A stretch of 35,251 nt of DNA from Fragilaria crotonensis. Taxonomy: Eukaryota > Bacillariophyta > Fragilariophyceae > Fragilariales > Fragilariaceae. The notes below the pieces were generated by a model. That model was not told the origin of the DNA, did no database searches, and worked only from the letters and a program-made list of their open reading frames with translations. A program made the translations under genes and the position numbers. The stretch lies in the NCBI GenBank assembly GCA_022925895.1, contig JAKSYS010000651.1, positions 1-35,251 on the forward strand. The letters run 5' to 3'. This document shows positions 1 through 10,555 of this stretch, piece after piece; position 1 is the first letter of the stretch; every line of letters starts with the position of its first letter.

Positions 1-2
1 TA

Positions 3-591
3 TGTTAGGAATCTACCGTCACTCTGTCACACTGTCTCTCGTATTACTGTAAGGTTAAATACCATACGGTAATACAATAGACAGTCCATTATTTTCTTAG
101 TCTGTCCGTGACCCGTTCCCGTAGAATGCTACGGATCAGAACCTGGTACTACCGGTCTGCAACACAAAACTATTTGAATTTACTTCCTATGTAATTCAAA
201 TCATGAGTGTTGTTGATAACTTCAACAACACTCTTTTACTATGGACAACACTTCCCAAACACCACTCAGGAAGTGGGACTAAGACAACACTTCATTTGTG
301 AGACTCCAACTAATGTTGCAAGTCTCACCTTCATTTCATTCCAATTCATCTTATAATTTCCACAAACCAAAAACAGTAAAGGCCTTTACTAGTTAGCATC
401 TACATTTCTACATCCTTGTATCAACAAATCTACCGCCATGGTGTATGTCTACAAAACACCATCGCCCAAAGCTGGACGATCCGTCAGGTTCGCTTCCTCA
501 CCCGTCAAGTCCAACGTTAGACTTCTGGGTCCTACTAACCTTAAGTCTACCGTCGGCCAGTACTCGTGTACCGATCACACGAACACTGTCA
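3..591 (+). repeat. 5' LTR of the Copia element
   Basis: This 589-bp terminal repeat starts TGTTAGGA and ends GAACACTGTCA. It is matched by 11136-11723 with two differences seen by eye: A versus C near position 44, and CCC versus CC near 118-120. A TATAAT-like box lies near 352-357, with a start codon in good context (GCCATGG) at 438, so the LTR appears to supply both the promoter and the first 51 codons of the element. Three hairpin-forming segments lie at 205-328. Confidence 0.95.
205..328 (+). other. Hairpin cluster inside the LTR
   Basis: Three stem-loops can be read by eye. The first pairs GAGTGTTGTTG (205-215) with CAACAACACTC (223-233) around a 7-nt loop and is followed by TTTT. The second pairs CACTTCC (249-255) with GGAAGTG (269-275); GAAGTG (270-275) can instead pair with CACTTC at 288-293, so the two folds exclude each other. 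The third pairs GTGAGACT (298-305) with AGTCTCAC (321-328), with a CAAC/GTTG inner stem. All are unchanged in the 3' LTR. Whether they are transcribed depends on the unknown start site. Confidence 0.55.
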
Positions 592-2606
592 TGGTTGCTC
601 GCCTCGAACCACCGGTCCAAGGCTCTACCGTCGAGAGAAATTACTCGTCCGATCATTGGGCGAACCTTCGTACGGCCGTTAACAATTTGAGTTTAACTGC
701 TATTAATTTCCCTCTCCTCACGGACTCGCCAGCAGCGAATTTAAACTCCCCATTGAAGAACAGAAGCTTCCCCAAGTCCACCATGAAGAACGCCATCCCG
801 CCCACCCTTGCCCCTCGCATCTCTAGGTCCGCCCGTAAGGCCGAAGACCGCGATGCCTTCGACGATAACGTCGACGTCCGCGCCCCCATCGGCGCGAATC
901 CTGTCCCTCCCGACACGCCCACCCATCCTGGCCTCTATCATGGAGCCTTAGCTTTCGGATCTCCCAGAGGATCCAAGCATCAACGTGTCCACCGTTTTCC
1001 TTCTCCCAACACTACCCCTGATGACGATCAGGATCAACCAACCAAGAAGAAGAGGCGCACCTCCATCAAGAAAGGTCCCCAAGCCGCCTACCATGCCAAC
1101 AATTCCGACGACAATTTCGACCAGATCATCCAGGAGGATCGCAACCTCCACTTCAACGAGCGCAACAACAAGATTGCAGCTCCTTCTCCTCAGGGCACCA
1201 ACATTAGCCACAGGGCTACTACTCCAACCAAGATGGCTGCAAAGATGCAAGCCACTTCTCCAACTACTCCAACTACTTTAACCACTACGGATGACAACAA
1301 AAAGGGCACTACTACTGAACCAGATGATCACACTACAAAGCATTATGCATCTACCAATGCCAACTACAAGGACATTGGACCTACAGATGATAATGAGGAG
1401 GACAGCAACAACCACAGGACTACAAGTACTACAACTACCAATATCAGCACCAAAGTACTTTCAACAACATGGCACCAAAATCCACAACCAACGTCGCGCA
1501 CTCCGATGCCGCCACCCAAACACCAACACAGGAACTCGTTTCGCCCCTACGGTTTCCTCGAAGCGCAGGAATCGCGCTCGCAGATTTTATCCCCGTCGTC
1601 ACCCTCGCGTCGCGACCCCAAATCGATCCATACGACGATCCGACGTCGCTGCAACACCTTTCCCAAACCATTTTGGAATCGATCGATGACACATTCCCAA
1701 TTCTTCCCCCTACCTTTCGCTCCATCACGTCGACGCAGACGATTCGCGCCCGAGCTCGCTCGCACCTCCTCAGCTCGCCGATCAAATTCTGATCATCATT
1801 TGCCAAATTTTCACAGCAACTTGAAGTGGGACGTCATCGACTTGGCTCGCTACATTCGACAAATTAACGCATTCACCGAAGATGAGGTACCAATTAACAC
1901 CTCCTATACCCTGGGAACGATCCAAGATGACGTTGACAAAGTCATCAGAGCAACTGCCGACGAACATGTGAAGTCACTTCAAAACACACTCACCATGATC
2001 GCACATGCACTGGTACGCCACACCACGCGTTGCCAGGCGCCACAGTACAACCTTCTCAGCCACCACTCCAAATTTGAGCGAATTCGAAGCGACAGATCTC
2101 GAGAAACGACTGTTCAAAGTTCTAAGAGTCATTTCGGCACTTTGGTGGGTGCCGACAACTCAGCAGACTCGCGACTCAAAACTATGACGTCTGATGAGAA
2201 CAGTGATAACGGCTCTGCTACCCCGCAATTTTGTACTGATTTTTCCCCGATTGACCCAGAAATCCCGGATTCCCCCAAAACTCCCACAGCTACCTCGCCC
2301 ACGTTCTACGAACTATACCCCGAGTACAGCCCCTGCTCTTTTCCGGAATCCGATCCCGAACCAACTCGCGACGACAACTCAACAACCCTCGATTCCGTTT
2401 CAAAATTTTCCACGTCAAGTCCGATTCCTGACGTCGTTTTGGAGATTTCCGATTCTGTGAAACGTCCGTTAACGGTCCTAACGCATCGCTCTCGTACTGT
2501 GCTGCCGTTGACACGGGAAACGCAGCTACTGTCGTTCGTACCGCGGTTTCCTCCCCAACCCACAACAATGGGCCTGCAGAGCCCACAATCCGACCGTTTC
2601 CTCTGA
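438..2606 (+). CDS. Copia element: extra N-terminal ORF beginning in the LTR, function unknown
   Basis: A 722-codon frame opens at the ATG in GCCATGG at 438, inside the 5' LTR, and leaves the LTR after about 51 codons. The product is low in complexity and rich in Thr, Asn, Pro, Ser and Asp, with a basic KKKRR patch near residue 205 that could be a nuclear signal. A stretch around 1795-2000 looks globular and helical. Between about 1480 and 1790 the frame gives Arg/Ser/Pro-rich sequence typical of out-of-frame reading, while another frame (1469-1792) reads more naturally, so two compensating indels are likely. After 2606 coding-like sequence continues in other frames. No known domain is recognised. 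Copia elements normally carry nothing between LTR and gag, so this is either a huge Gag extension or a separate accessory protein. Confidence 0.6.
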   Translation: MVYVYKTPSPKAGRSVRFASSPVKSNVRLLGPTNLKSTVGQYSCTDHTNTVMVARLEPPVQGSTVERNYSSDHWANLRTAVNNLSLTAINFPLLTDSPAANLNSPLKNRSFPKSTMKNAIPPTLAPRISRSARKAEDRDAFDDNVDVRAPIGANPVPPDTPTHPGLYHGALAFGSPRGSKHQRVHRFPSPNTTPDDDQDQPTKKKRRTSIKKGPQAAYHANNSDDNFDQIIQEDRNLHFNERNNKIAAPSPQGTNISHRATTPTKMAAKMQATSPTTPTTLTTTDDNKKGTTTEPDDHTTKHYASTNANYKDIGPTDDNEEDSNNHRTTSTTTTNISTKVLSTTWHQNPQPTSRTPMPPPKHQHRNSFRPYGFLEAQESRSQILSPSSPSRRDPKSIHTTIRRRCNTFPKPFWNRSMTHSQFFPLPFAPSRRRRRFAPELARTSSARRSNSDHHLPNFHSNLKWDVIDLARYIRQINAFTEDEVPINTSYTLGTIQDDVDKVIRATADEHVKSLQNTLTMIAHALVRHTTRCQAPQYNLLSHHSKFERIRSDRSRETTVQSSKSHFGTLVGADNSADSRLKTMTSDENSDNGSATPQFCTDFSPIDPEIPDSPKTPTATSPTFYELYPEYSPCSFPESDPEPTRDDNSTTLDSVSKFSTSSPIPDVVLEISDSVKRPLTVLTHRSRTVLPLTRETQLLSFVPRFPPQPTTMGLQSPQSDRFL
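592..603 (+). promoter_or_regulatory. Candidate primer binding site
   Basis: Directly after the LTR end (TGTCA, 591) the sequence reads TGGTTGCTCGCC. TGG is complementary to the universal CCA tail of tRNAs, and this is where minus-strand cDNA priming occurs in LTR elements. I could not assign the tRNA. The similarity beyond the first dozen bases does not fit the spacing of an intact tRNA 3' end. Confidence 0.5.
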
Positions 2607-4932
2607 GACTTTGACCTATTTGGATGTTCAGCACCCTGTCCCAATCAAATTGGAAGATTTGCCAAGCTCCCAAGCTGATGATGCCGATGTTTTCCTTGCC
2701 GATCATTGTTACTCCTGCAGTAATAATGACTCAACTAGGAAACTGTTAACTTTATCCTGATGCCGACCCAGATCCGCTACCAGAAGTTGCAAACGACCCT
2801 GATCCCGAACCAATGGACATTGTGGAGGATGATCTTGACAATAATGGCGACGCTAACCGAGATATTGGTGAACCTAATGAGGTACCAAGTGCAGCTATAC
2901 AACAACTTGTCAGACTACTGCCTCCTCTGCGCCTGCCCCACCGTTACGATACGCCAACCCCCTCGACGCCATTCATCACCACCCTTTTCGGATGTTCCAA
3001 CACTTCCATCACATTCCGTCACGCGACCTGTTTTTCACCGAGGCAATGCTAATGGACACAATCAACGGCACGATTCACCTTCGCGACCTACCGCTTTGCG
3101 TTCGCACAAGTGCAACTATATCTGCCTTTTGCATCAACACACTCGCCGACCCACCCGAACTCAACATCATCCGTGGCCTCGACAAGCACTTCATCCACCA
3201 CATCCTACTTCACGTCATACGCAACCACATGTATATCGACGAACTGATCTCCGGCACCAACATCCCACTTCTGAATGTACGACCCGATAAACTCCTGCTC
3301 CTACGTAGCATGAAGCACACCCTCAATCGCGCTACCAACATGGTCGTCCAACACCTCAACGAACAGCAACGCTCCCAGTTCCTGCCCCGCCGAACTCCCG
3401 AGCATTCAGCGACATCGACGACGCGTTCCACGACGACCCCAGACTGTCCGATGGAAACACGATGCGCAGTCGCCATCATCTACGCGCTCAGATTACTATA
3501 CATCACGCATCACCGCAACTATTTCAACCGCGACCATGGACTAGCTGAGCACTATTTTTACCCGGACCATCTCTTCGCAATCGCAAAGGAAATCAAATCA
3601 ACTGCCGCCGCTCTAAGTCTCCTTCCCGATACAACAACCTTCAACCTCCTGCCCCGTTTTGTTCACGATGCCTTTGACGAAGTCGACGACCTATTCCCCG
3701 GAACATCCCTTGGCCACCGTTCTGATCAATATTATCGCGACAAACTGCCCTATCTCCAAACGGAATTCGAACTCGTGCAACCTTATGTAACGGACTACAT
3801 CAATTCTTTCCCGACGCCATCCACCGAAGCCAAAGAGATTGCGTCTGACCGCGCCTGCGAATTGATTAACGTCGCCCTTTTTCAACATGCTATCATCCAT
3901 CGTATGTCAAAGAAGCGTTCCAAGCAACCTGAACTCAACAACAACCAAGTTTTCATTGGCAACCTCCCCCCTGCAGACATGTTCCTTTCCAGTTTTGCTA
4001 CCTGCTACCCAATGATCACCAAACCTTCTGATGTCCAACTGACCTTTGACAATGTTACTGAAGATACTTTGGCCATCAATCATGTGATTTGCAATCCCCT
4101 CATCCTTCAGGAGCTCATCGCCATGAACCGATTCGACAGCGATCCCCTTCAATACATGGAGATTTACAACCGCCTCACCCCGATAGCGACCGACACCGTC
4201 AACGATTCAATTGACTTCCTCCCCCATTTCGAATACATCCTATTCCGAGTTGTGCAACTGCTTCATCCCAAAGACCCAACTGGCATTATCAGAGAGAACT
4301 ACCCACCTACCAATGTTGTTATTTTCCAGGGCTCCCCACTCCAAGCTCCCACCTACTGCTTTGGCTCCCCAACTGAAATTGCTATCCCTACTCCAACAAC
4401 TGGTGCCTTTCCCATCAACCTTGACCATTCTGGAGATCCCATCATTGTCAACAATATTTCTGGTGAAGCCTACAATCGTTCCACAGTTCAACGCCTCTTT
4501 CGGACCCAGACTGCCAAACCAATTCATCCTGATCAAGTTAATGACCCGGATTGGATACCACGCCACACTGCCGATTTACGTCGCCACCCCGATGCCGACT
4601 TGTACCACGTTGCCTGCGACCCCAAACGCATCCCGTTTTCCTTGGCTGTCCGCTTGATTCCAGTTTATACCACAGGCCCCAGTGGACAGACTATTTATCA
4701 AGCATGGGCTCTTCCACACCTTAACGATGCCCTCCGCGACCCTGAGCTGCAACTATTCAACAATTTCCTCTCTTACTACCACACTGCAAAGAAAACCACC
4801 CTGAGTTCCCATTCATTGATCTCATGGGATCTGATTCACCTGTTCCAAACTATGGTGAGTCTAGTTCACAATGTTTACATTATCCTGGTTGTTATGCTGG
4901 TTACTTACCTCTTTCTATCTGTGACAGTCTAA
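2607..4932 (+). CDS. Copia element: second pre-gag coding region, globular, unknown
   Basis: Coding-like sequence runs on through three frames: an acidic stretch (about 2764-2950) and then a 646-codon frame from 2992 to 4932. Most of 3030-4790 reads as an ordinary folded protein with mixed helix and strand, many Asp-Pro and Leu-rich segments and no family I recognise. Between about 3391 and 3535 a different frame reads better. The last 26 residues look like a membrane helix, but this is probably an artefact: from about 4800 another frame continues with natural sequence through 5432, so the hydrophobic tail lies after a frame break. A GTGAGT donor at 4855 and a TTTCAACAG acceptor ending at 4988 could instead define a 134-nt intron joining the two frames. 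Not env-like on present evidence. Confidence 0.55.
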
Positions 4933-5432
4933 GCTGTCCCAATCAGATAGAATCAGTTGCAAGTAACAATATAATTACCTTTCAACAGGATAATAGTACA
5001 TTTTCTGGAACACATTTTGCATGTCTTGCCGTTTCAACTCGCCGTTCATCTTTATTATCGGATCCGACTCGAACCCCGGACCCCAGGACGAAATTCCTGC
5101 ACAAATCGACCCGCAAACGCAAATTTTGCACCAAACGAACCCCAAACTGCAATTTTACACACGACGAACACGGCGACGAAATTCCTGCGCAAAACGACAC
5201 TACCGGCGAAAATCCAACGCAAAACACCACCGACAGCCCGGAAATTCACTCCCAACAGCTAATTTCCGACGCAGAAACTACATACGACGAACACGCACAA
5301 ACAACTCAACAACTGCCCGGAACTCAACCAAATCTCGCATTTTACCACCAAACTCGCCCGAAACAAGCAGTTCACACGCCGAAACACCCTCCAACTCACC
5401 TCCAACTGCGAAATCAACAACTGGGCCTCTAA

Positions 5433-7264
5433 AACGCTTCTCCGATGCATTTTCAGGCATTCTCACGCCGAAAAACGTAAAATTACCTCACAATCCGGAC
5501 GCCACCGAATCGAACCCACAACCTCCGATTTCGACAACTTTTTCGACGACACCCAAAATTATACCTACCAAAAAGTTCTCACCCCAAAATTTGAACCCCA
5601 ACCACCAAATCCGTCGCAAAATCTTTCGCAACCCCATAATCAACACAACGAAATTATTCAACCTCCCAGCACGAAATCTGCCAAACCTACGCAAAATCAC
5701 CTAATTTTGGAAACGACGACCAAAACCCCCAAAATGCACCAAAATCCGTTGCAACACGCCCAACTCCGCGCCAGGCGACCCACGCAACCTTCACATACCC
5801 TCCCACTGTTGAAACCTTCTTTGATGAGGACACAGACCATGATTCAGAACAAGAACCCAAGCACATTCAACACACATCCCCTGATGCGCTCACATCATCA
5901 ACGCGAACCGATTTTACTTATCCGCCAATCGAAGACCTCACGAAAACACTTTTGAAGTACGCCAAAAATGCTAACCTTCGCAAATTGTCCTACCCAACCG
6001 ACCTTCAAGCACGCCGCCGACATTTTAACACCTTCATTGACAACCTTCGAATTGTTTGCAACATTTCCCCGTGGACGCGCCAAGTCTTTGATCTTTGGCC
6101 AAAACAAGTGTCCTATTCACACCCTTTTGTTGGCACTGCTATCTACAATTTGATCTTCACAAACGTTTGCGACCCTTGCCAGAAACACATCATTGATGGC
6201 CCACCGGACGCTCGGACTGCAATTCTCACTCTACGACGCCACTGCGCTCCGCTAACTCCTGATCATGTCGAACGAACTCGCGAAGCTTTCTGCTCAATCA
6301 AACAACCACATCATGAAGTCGCAACCTCCTACCTCAACCGCATTCGCCTTCTCACGCGCGACTGCTATCATGCTGGAATACCCAACACTGACGCCGAACT
6401 CATCAAACGCACCGTTCGTGGTGGAAGCAATCACTCCTTCTACGCCGCATCCTATCAACGCTTCGACGCCGACATACGTCGAGCAGAACTGAATGACGAC
6501 TCTGCCACCATTCGCCGAACTCGAAAGCCATCTCCTGAACATTGACGAATCCCGTGGCCTCACACTCCCATCCCAAAACCACCGCAACTACAACCAACAC
6601 GCCAACGCTGCCCGTGGTCACCACTCCCACCATTCTCAACCGCGCCACAACCAAACTACCCAACGTGTTTTCACACAAAGACAACAACAAGCTTTCAGCT
6701 CCATCCTTCGACCTTATTCCAATCCCAGCAGCAACAATCAAAACCGAAACCAACCACCGCGACTACCGCAAAACCATTCGCGCCCGTTCCGACCTCCTAC
6801 AAATCCTTCGCGACCACCATTCAACAACTCGAATCAACGTCGTCCACCACCACCCTCCCGCGGCCATCCAACCAGCCTCAACGAAACAATCGACCACCTT
6901 TCCGACCGACGTCCAGTCTAATCAACGTCCATCTCCTAACGGATCCAACAACAACCATTCGCGCAACCCTTCCAATGCCGCTACAATCGTCTGCAATAAC
7001 TGCGGACGCCTCGGCCACTATGCGCGCAACTGCACAAACCCCAGATCAAACCAAAACAATCGCTCCACCAACCCTCAAAGACCATCCAACAATGAAAACG
7101 CTGCTCCCGCAACCAACAACGCGCCTACTTCATCACTGACTCTGGCCAAAACTCACCAGACCAATCAAGATACCACCACCAAGCCTTTTCAGCCTCATCT
7201 TTTGACAACACTGATGGTCACCCATCCAACATCCCTTGGCCCAATCCTGACCTACCTCAGATGA
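5433..7264 (+). pseudogene. gag: Copia Gag (nucleocapsid) region with frame breaks
   Basis: The core of Gag reads best in one frame from about 5703 to 6480. It holds an acidic leader followed by a helical segment (KYAKNANLRKLSYPTDLQ and onward) of the kind found in Copia Gag proteins. The frame then changes near 6485, giving an Asn/Gln/Pro/His-rich linker, and again near 6870. The retroviral zinc knuckle C-x2-C-x4-H-x4-C (CNNCGRLGHYARNC) sits at 6992-7033 and would bind packaged RNA. A further change near 7110 brings the frame into line with the protease. Stretch 5433-5702 is low complexity and readable in all frames. At least three breaks make this copy unlikely to produce intact Gag. Confidence 0.8.
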
Positions 7265-9168
7265 CCATCAACCAACCTCTCCTTGACAGAGATTATCTAC
7301 CATCTGCCAATTATTCTCCTCCCAACTCTGGAGCCACAGCTTACTTTCCAGATGATCCCCAATCACCATACCAAAGATTTGGTCCCCCACATCTTGAAAA
7401 CTGGCTACCTGACAGTGGTGCTACCAGCCATTATACTCCACTCTTCAGCGACCTCCACGATGTCGAACCCTGCAGTGTTCCAATCTCCTTAGCTGATGGC
7501 AGCACCAAGATGTCCACTCACAAAGGCACAACTGCATGCCACTTCACCACTGATGATGGCCTCAAGTCCATCCTAGGACTCACTGATGTCTACTATGTTG
7601 AAGGTCTCAGCCACAGACTCCTCTCCTTAACTGCTCTATCATGCACCCAAAACTTCAGTGTCCTGATCAAGAACAGAGCCACAACAATCCAACTCCCAAA
7701 TGGTTCCACATACACTTGGCCAATACTGACCAGAGAACTACCTTCATCACAACAAGCCTTCTCAACCATCTCCAACTCTAACCTACCTTCTGACCCTGAC
7801 TCTGATCCTGATGAACAACATTTTGATGACACTACACCCCCTGTTGACACCGATCAACGCCGTTCAGTCACCGCCCTACCTTTGGAACTCATCTATCGAC
7901 GACTTGCTTTCCGAAATTTCCGCAACCTTATGGTCGGATCCCTTCACCAAACATGGAATGACCATGTCTTGACACCTACTGTTGATCACAACTCCTGGCC
8001 TCTACGCATTTCAATCAGCCAAAAACGTGCCCGCAACAAAACTCCTCAACGCCAAGGCACTGAACCTTTCCACCGCCTTCATCTTGACCTAATGCGCAAC
8101 CCTTTCCGCTATGGTCTCACAACCAATACCAACTTTTCAGCCTACTTGTTCATTGTCACAACACCTGGCAAACTAACAGGTTGGATTGGTCTCCCAACTG
8201 AAAGCACAGCTTCCATTATTACTGCTCTGAAGCAATGGCTAACTGACACAGAACTCCTTGGCCGCACCCAATCTGTCCGTTTTATCCGCACTGATGCTGG
8301 ATCTGCTTTCACTTCAACCAAATTCATTTCTGAATGCACTTCACTTGGTATCAAAGTTGAAGCTGCAGCACCTGAACATCAAGAAATGAACGGTATTTGC
8401 GAAGCCAAATGGCGTGAAGTCCACAACACTGCCAACATCCTTCTGAACAATGCAAGACTAGGAGGTGCATTCTTCCATCATGCCCATGCCTATGCTGTTC
8501 AAATCCTCAATGTCTGCCCAGCCAAGAATGTTATTGACCAAGATGGCAACCCAACAACTCCCTATCAATACAGTTTTCAACGCAAGCCTTCCCTCGCCAA
8601 CTTCCGCGTCTTCGGATGTCCAACATTCTTCAAACGCTACGAACCAACCTTCCGCAACAAACTTATAACCTACAAGCAACAACTCCAACGTGCATCCCGC
8701 GGTATTTTCCTTGGATTTCCCGACAACTCTGCAGGCTGGTTAATCTACTCGCCAGACCAACCCCAAAGCCTCATCATAACCCGCGATGCCTACTTCGATG
8801 AAGACTTCAACTCCGCTCTCTGTTTCGATTCCAAACCTTTTGCTGGAGCCGTACCCATCCGCTCCCACTTCAATCCGCATGGACTTCGTGACACTCCAGA
8901 GAGAACTCTGAACCATCTACCTACCATCAAACTGGCTCTGCAGCCAACCTTGGTAACCCACCATCAACCTTCATTGATACCTCCAACCATCATTCTTCCC
9001 TCCCTGCCATCCCTGAAACTGATGACAATGCCCATGAAGATGATCCACCACCTTCTACACTTGCTGCAATCAAACATACAACTCCTCCACATGGTCCAAC
9101 ACCACCCACACCACATCAAATCAACTTTGTCACCCATCAACAACATCATTCCCAACTCCACAAGATGA
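7261..9168 (+). CDS. pol: Copia Pol part 1: aspartic protease and integrase
   Basis: The protease active site D-S-G-A-T lies at 7411-7425. The integrase catalytic triad is complete: Asp at 8086-8088, Asp at 8293-8295 and Glu at 8401-8403, giving D-x68-D-x35-E, the classic spacing. Its role is polyprotein cleavage and insertion of the cDNA into host DNA. The zinc-binding HHCC domain that normally precedes the catalytic core is not evident: in the stretch around 7885-8030, where Copia elements read WHRRLGH and C-x2-C, this one has IYRRLAF and no cysteine pair. From about 8920 to 9265 a different frame reads more naturally, so the last 80 or so residues before the stop at 9168 are probably out of frame, and the true protein runs on into the RT region. 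Confidence 0.85.
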   Translation: MTINQPLLDRDYLPSANYSPPNSGATAYFPDDPQSPYQRFGPPHLENWLPDSGATSHYTPLFSDLHDVEPCSVPISLADGSTKMSTHKGTTACHFTTDDGLKSILGLTDVYYVEGLSHRLLSLTALSCTQNFSVLIKNRATTIQLPNGSTYTWPILTRELPSSQQAFSTISNSNLPSDPDSDPDEQHFDDTTPPVDTDQRRSVTALPLELIYRRLAFRNFRNLMVGSLHQTWNDHVLTPTVDHNSWPLRISISQKRARNKTPQRQGTEPFHRLHLDLMRNPFRYGLTTNTNFSAYLFIVTTPGKLTGWIGLPTESTASIITALKQWLTDTELLGRTQSVRFIRTDAGSAFTSTKFISECTSLGIKVEAAAPEHQEMNGICEAKWREVHNTANILLNNARLGGAFFHHAHAYAVQILNVCPAKNVIDQDGNPTTPYQYSFQRKPSLANFRVFGCPTFFKRYEPTFRNKLITYKQQLQRASRGIFLGFPDNSAGWLIYSPDQPQSLIITRDAYFDEDFNSALCFDSKPFAGAVPIRSHFNPHGLRDTPERTLNHLPTIKLALQPTLVTHHQPSLIPPTIILPSLPSLKLMTMPMKMIHHLLHLLQSNIQLLHMVQHHPHHIKSTLSPINNIIPNSTR

Positions 9169-9240
9169 TGACCATCTACTTCCAAGAATGCAATGAAGAT
9201 CTACCAACTATTGATCCCATTCACTCTGCCATGATGACAA

Positions 9241-10555
9241 TTGACAACTCTCCCAGCAACAATCCACAAGCCAACCCCCCAGGAACCTGTGGACAAATAT
9301 CTTCCAGAACCTCAGTCTCTCAAAGCTGTCCTCAAACTTGATGATAATGTCCGCAATGCTTGGCTACATGCAATCAAAATGGAAATCAAGAACCTCATTG
9401 ACCATGATACCTTCATCCTTGGACAAACTCCACACAAAGATGAACTCATTATCCCAGTAAAACTTGTGCTCAAAGCAAAACAAACTGCAACTGGAAAACT
9501 TGACAAACTAAAAGCTCGCCTTGTCGCCCGTGGCGACCTGGAGAAACGTCTCCTGAAAAGAGTCAAAGCCATCAACCAACAACGACTCCTTGAACAACGT
9601 CAAGAAATTGCTGAATCTACCAATTCACCTGGCACTCCAAAACCTATACCTGTTGAACCACTCATGTATGAAGACACCTGGTCACCCTGTGCATCTGCAA
9701 GAGGGGTCAAACTCTTCATTGCAACCATCTGTGCATCCAGAAGAAGTGTCAAGAGTGCTGACTTCATTGGTGCCTACCTCCAAGCCAAAGTTATTGGCCG
9801 CCACTTTGTGAAACTGCCATTGGAATACGCCTATCACTTCCCTGAATACGCTAAATTCTTTGGCTCTCCAATGTTACTGAACAAAGGAATCTACGGTCTC
9901 GTCTACTCTGGCAAATATTGGAACATTGAATTTTCGGAATGGCTCTACTCCCAAGGCTTTATCAATCTCCTTCCGAACCGTCTTATTTTGTCCGATCGAC
10001 AAACACAATCAATGGCTCCGTCTCCTATTTTTCGTCGATGATATGCTCTACGCTGGAAGCAACGATTCCATCGAAAAACAATTTGAAGATTCCGTCCGCA
10101 ATCGCTTCGATGTCAAATTCCTCGGACCTGCGCAATGGTTCCTCCAAATGCGTATCCACAAACACTCCGACTCAAGCTATACTCTGGATCAACACCGCTA
10201 CGTTTTGAATACTCTCCAACGTTATGACCCGAATTCCGAATTCCCCGAACGCGATACCCCCTTTCCTCCCGACTACACCTTCAGCAAGGATAACCGCCCC
10301 GTAACCGCCCCTGACGTCACCCTCGTCGAACACAAGCAACAACGCCTTCCCTTCCGCTCTGCCGTCTGCACTCTCCTCTACCTTGCATACAATACAAGAG
10401 CTGACATCCTATTTGCTGTCTGCAAACTTGCTAAAGCATGCATCTCTCCTGGCATACCTGATTTTCGAGCCCTATCTTGGCTCATCGGCTATCTTCGCCG
10501 CCGCCCTACTACGCTCTCAAATTCTACCCCGATGGCACTTCAAATCCATCTATGA
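9241..10555 (+). pseudogene. pol: Copia Pol part 2: reverse transcriptase, frameshifted
   Basis: The first part (9241-9957) carries the Copia RT opening NAWLHAIKMEIKNLI, the KARLVARGDL segment, motif A (SADFIGAYLQA) and LLNKGIYGLVYSGKYW. The frame changes near 9958 and again near 10012, after which the catalytic FVDD box appears at 10031-10042, followed by the DMLYAG and LRY/ADI thumb-side motifs (ending LAYNTRADILFAVCKLAKA). A Lys/Gln-rich insertion of about 40 residues separates the first two conserved blocks. The role is copying genomic RNA into cDNA. With two breaks inside the polymerase the enzyme would not be made from this copy as written. Confidence 0.85.

Noticed and set aside
592..612. 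Assignment of the primer binding site to a specific tRNA
   Set aside because: The match beyond about 12 bases does not respect the spacing of an intact tRNA 3' end.
4854..4932. C-terminal membrane helix of a possible envelope-like protein in the Copia element
   Set aside because: The hydrophobic reading lies beyond the point where another frame becomes continuous and natural, and between good splice sites, so it is probably not translated.
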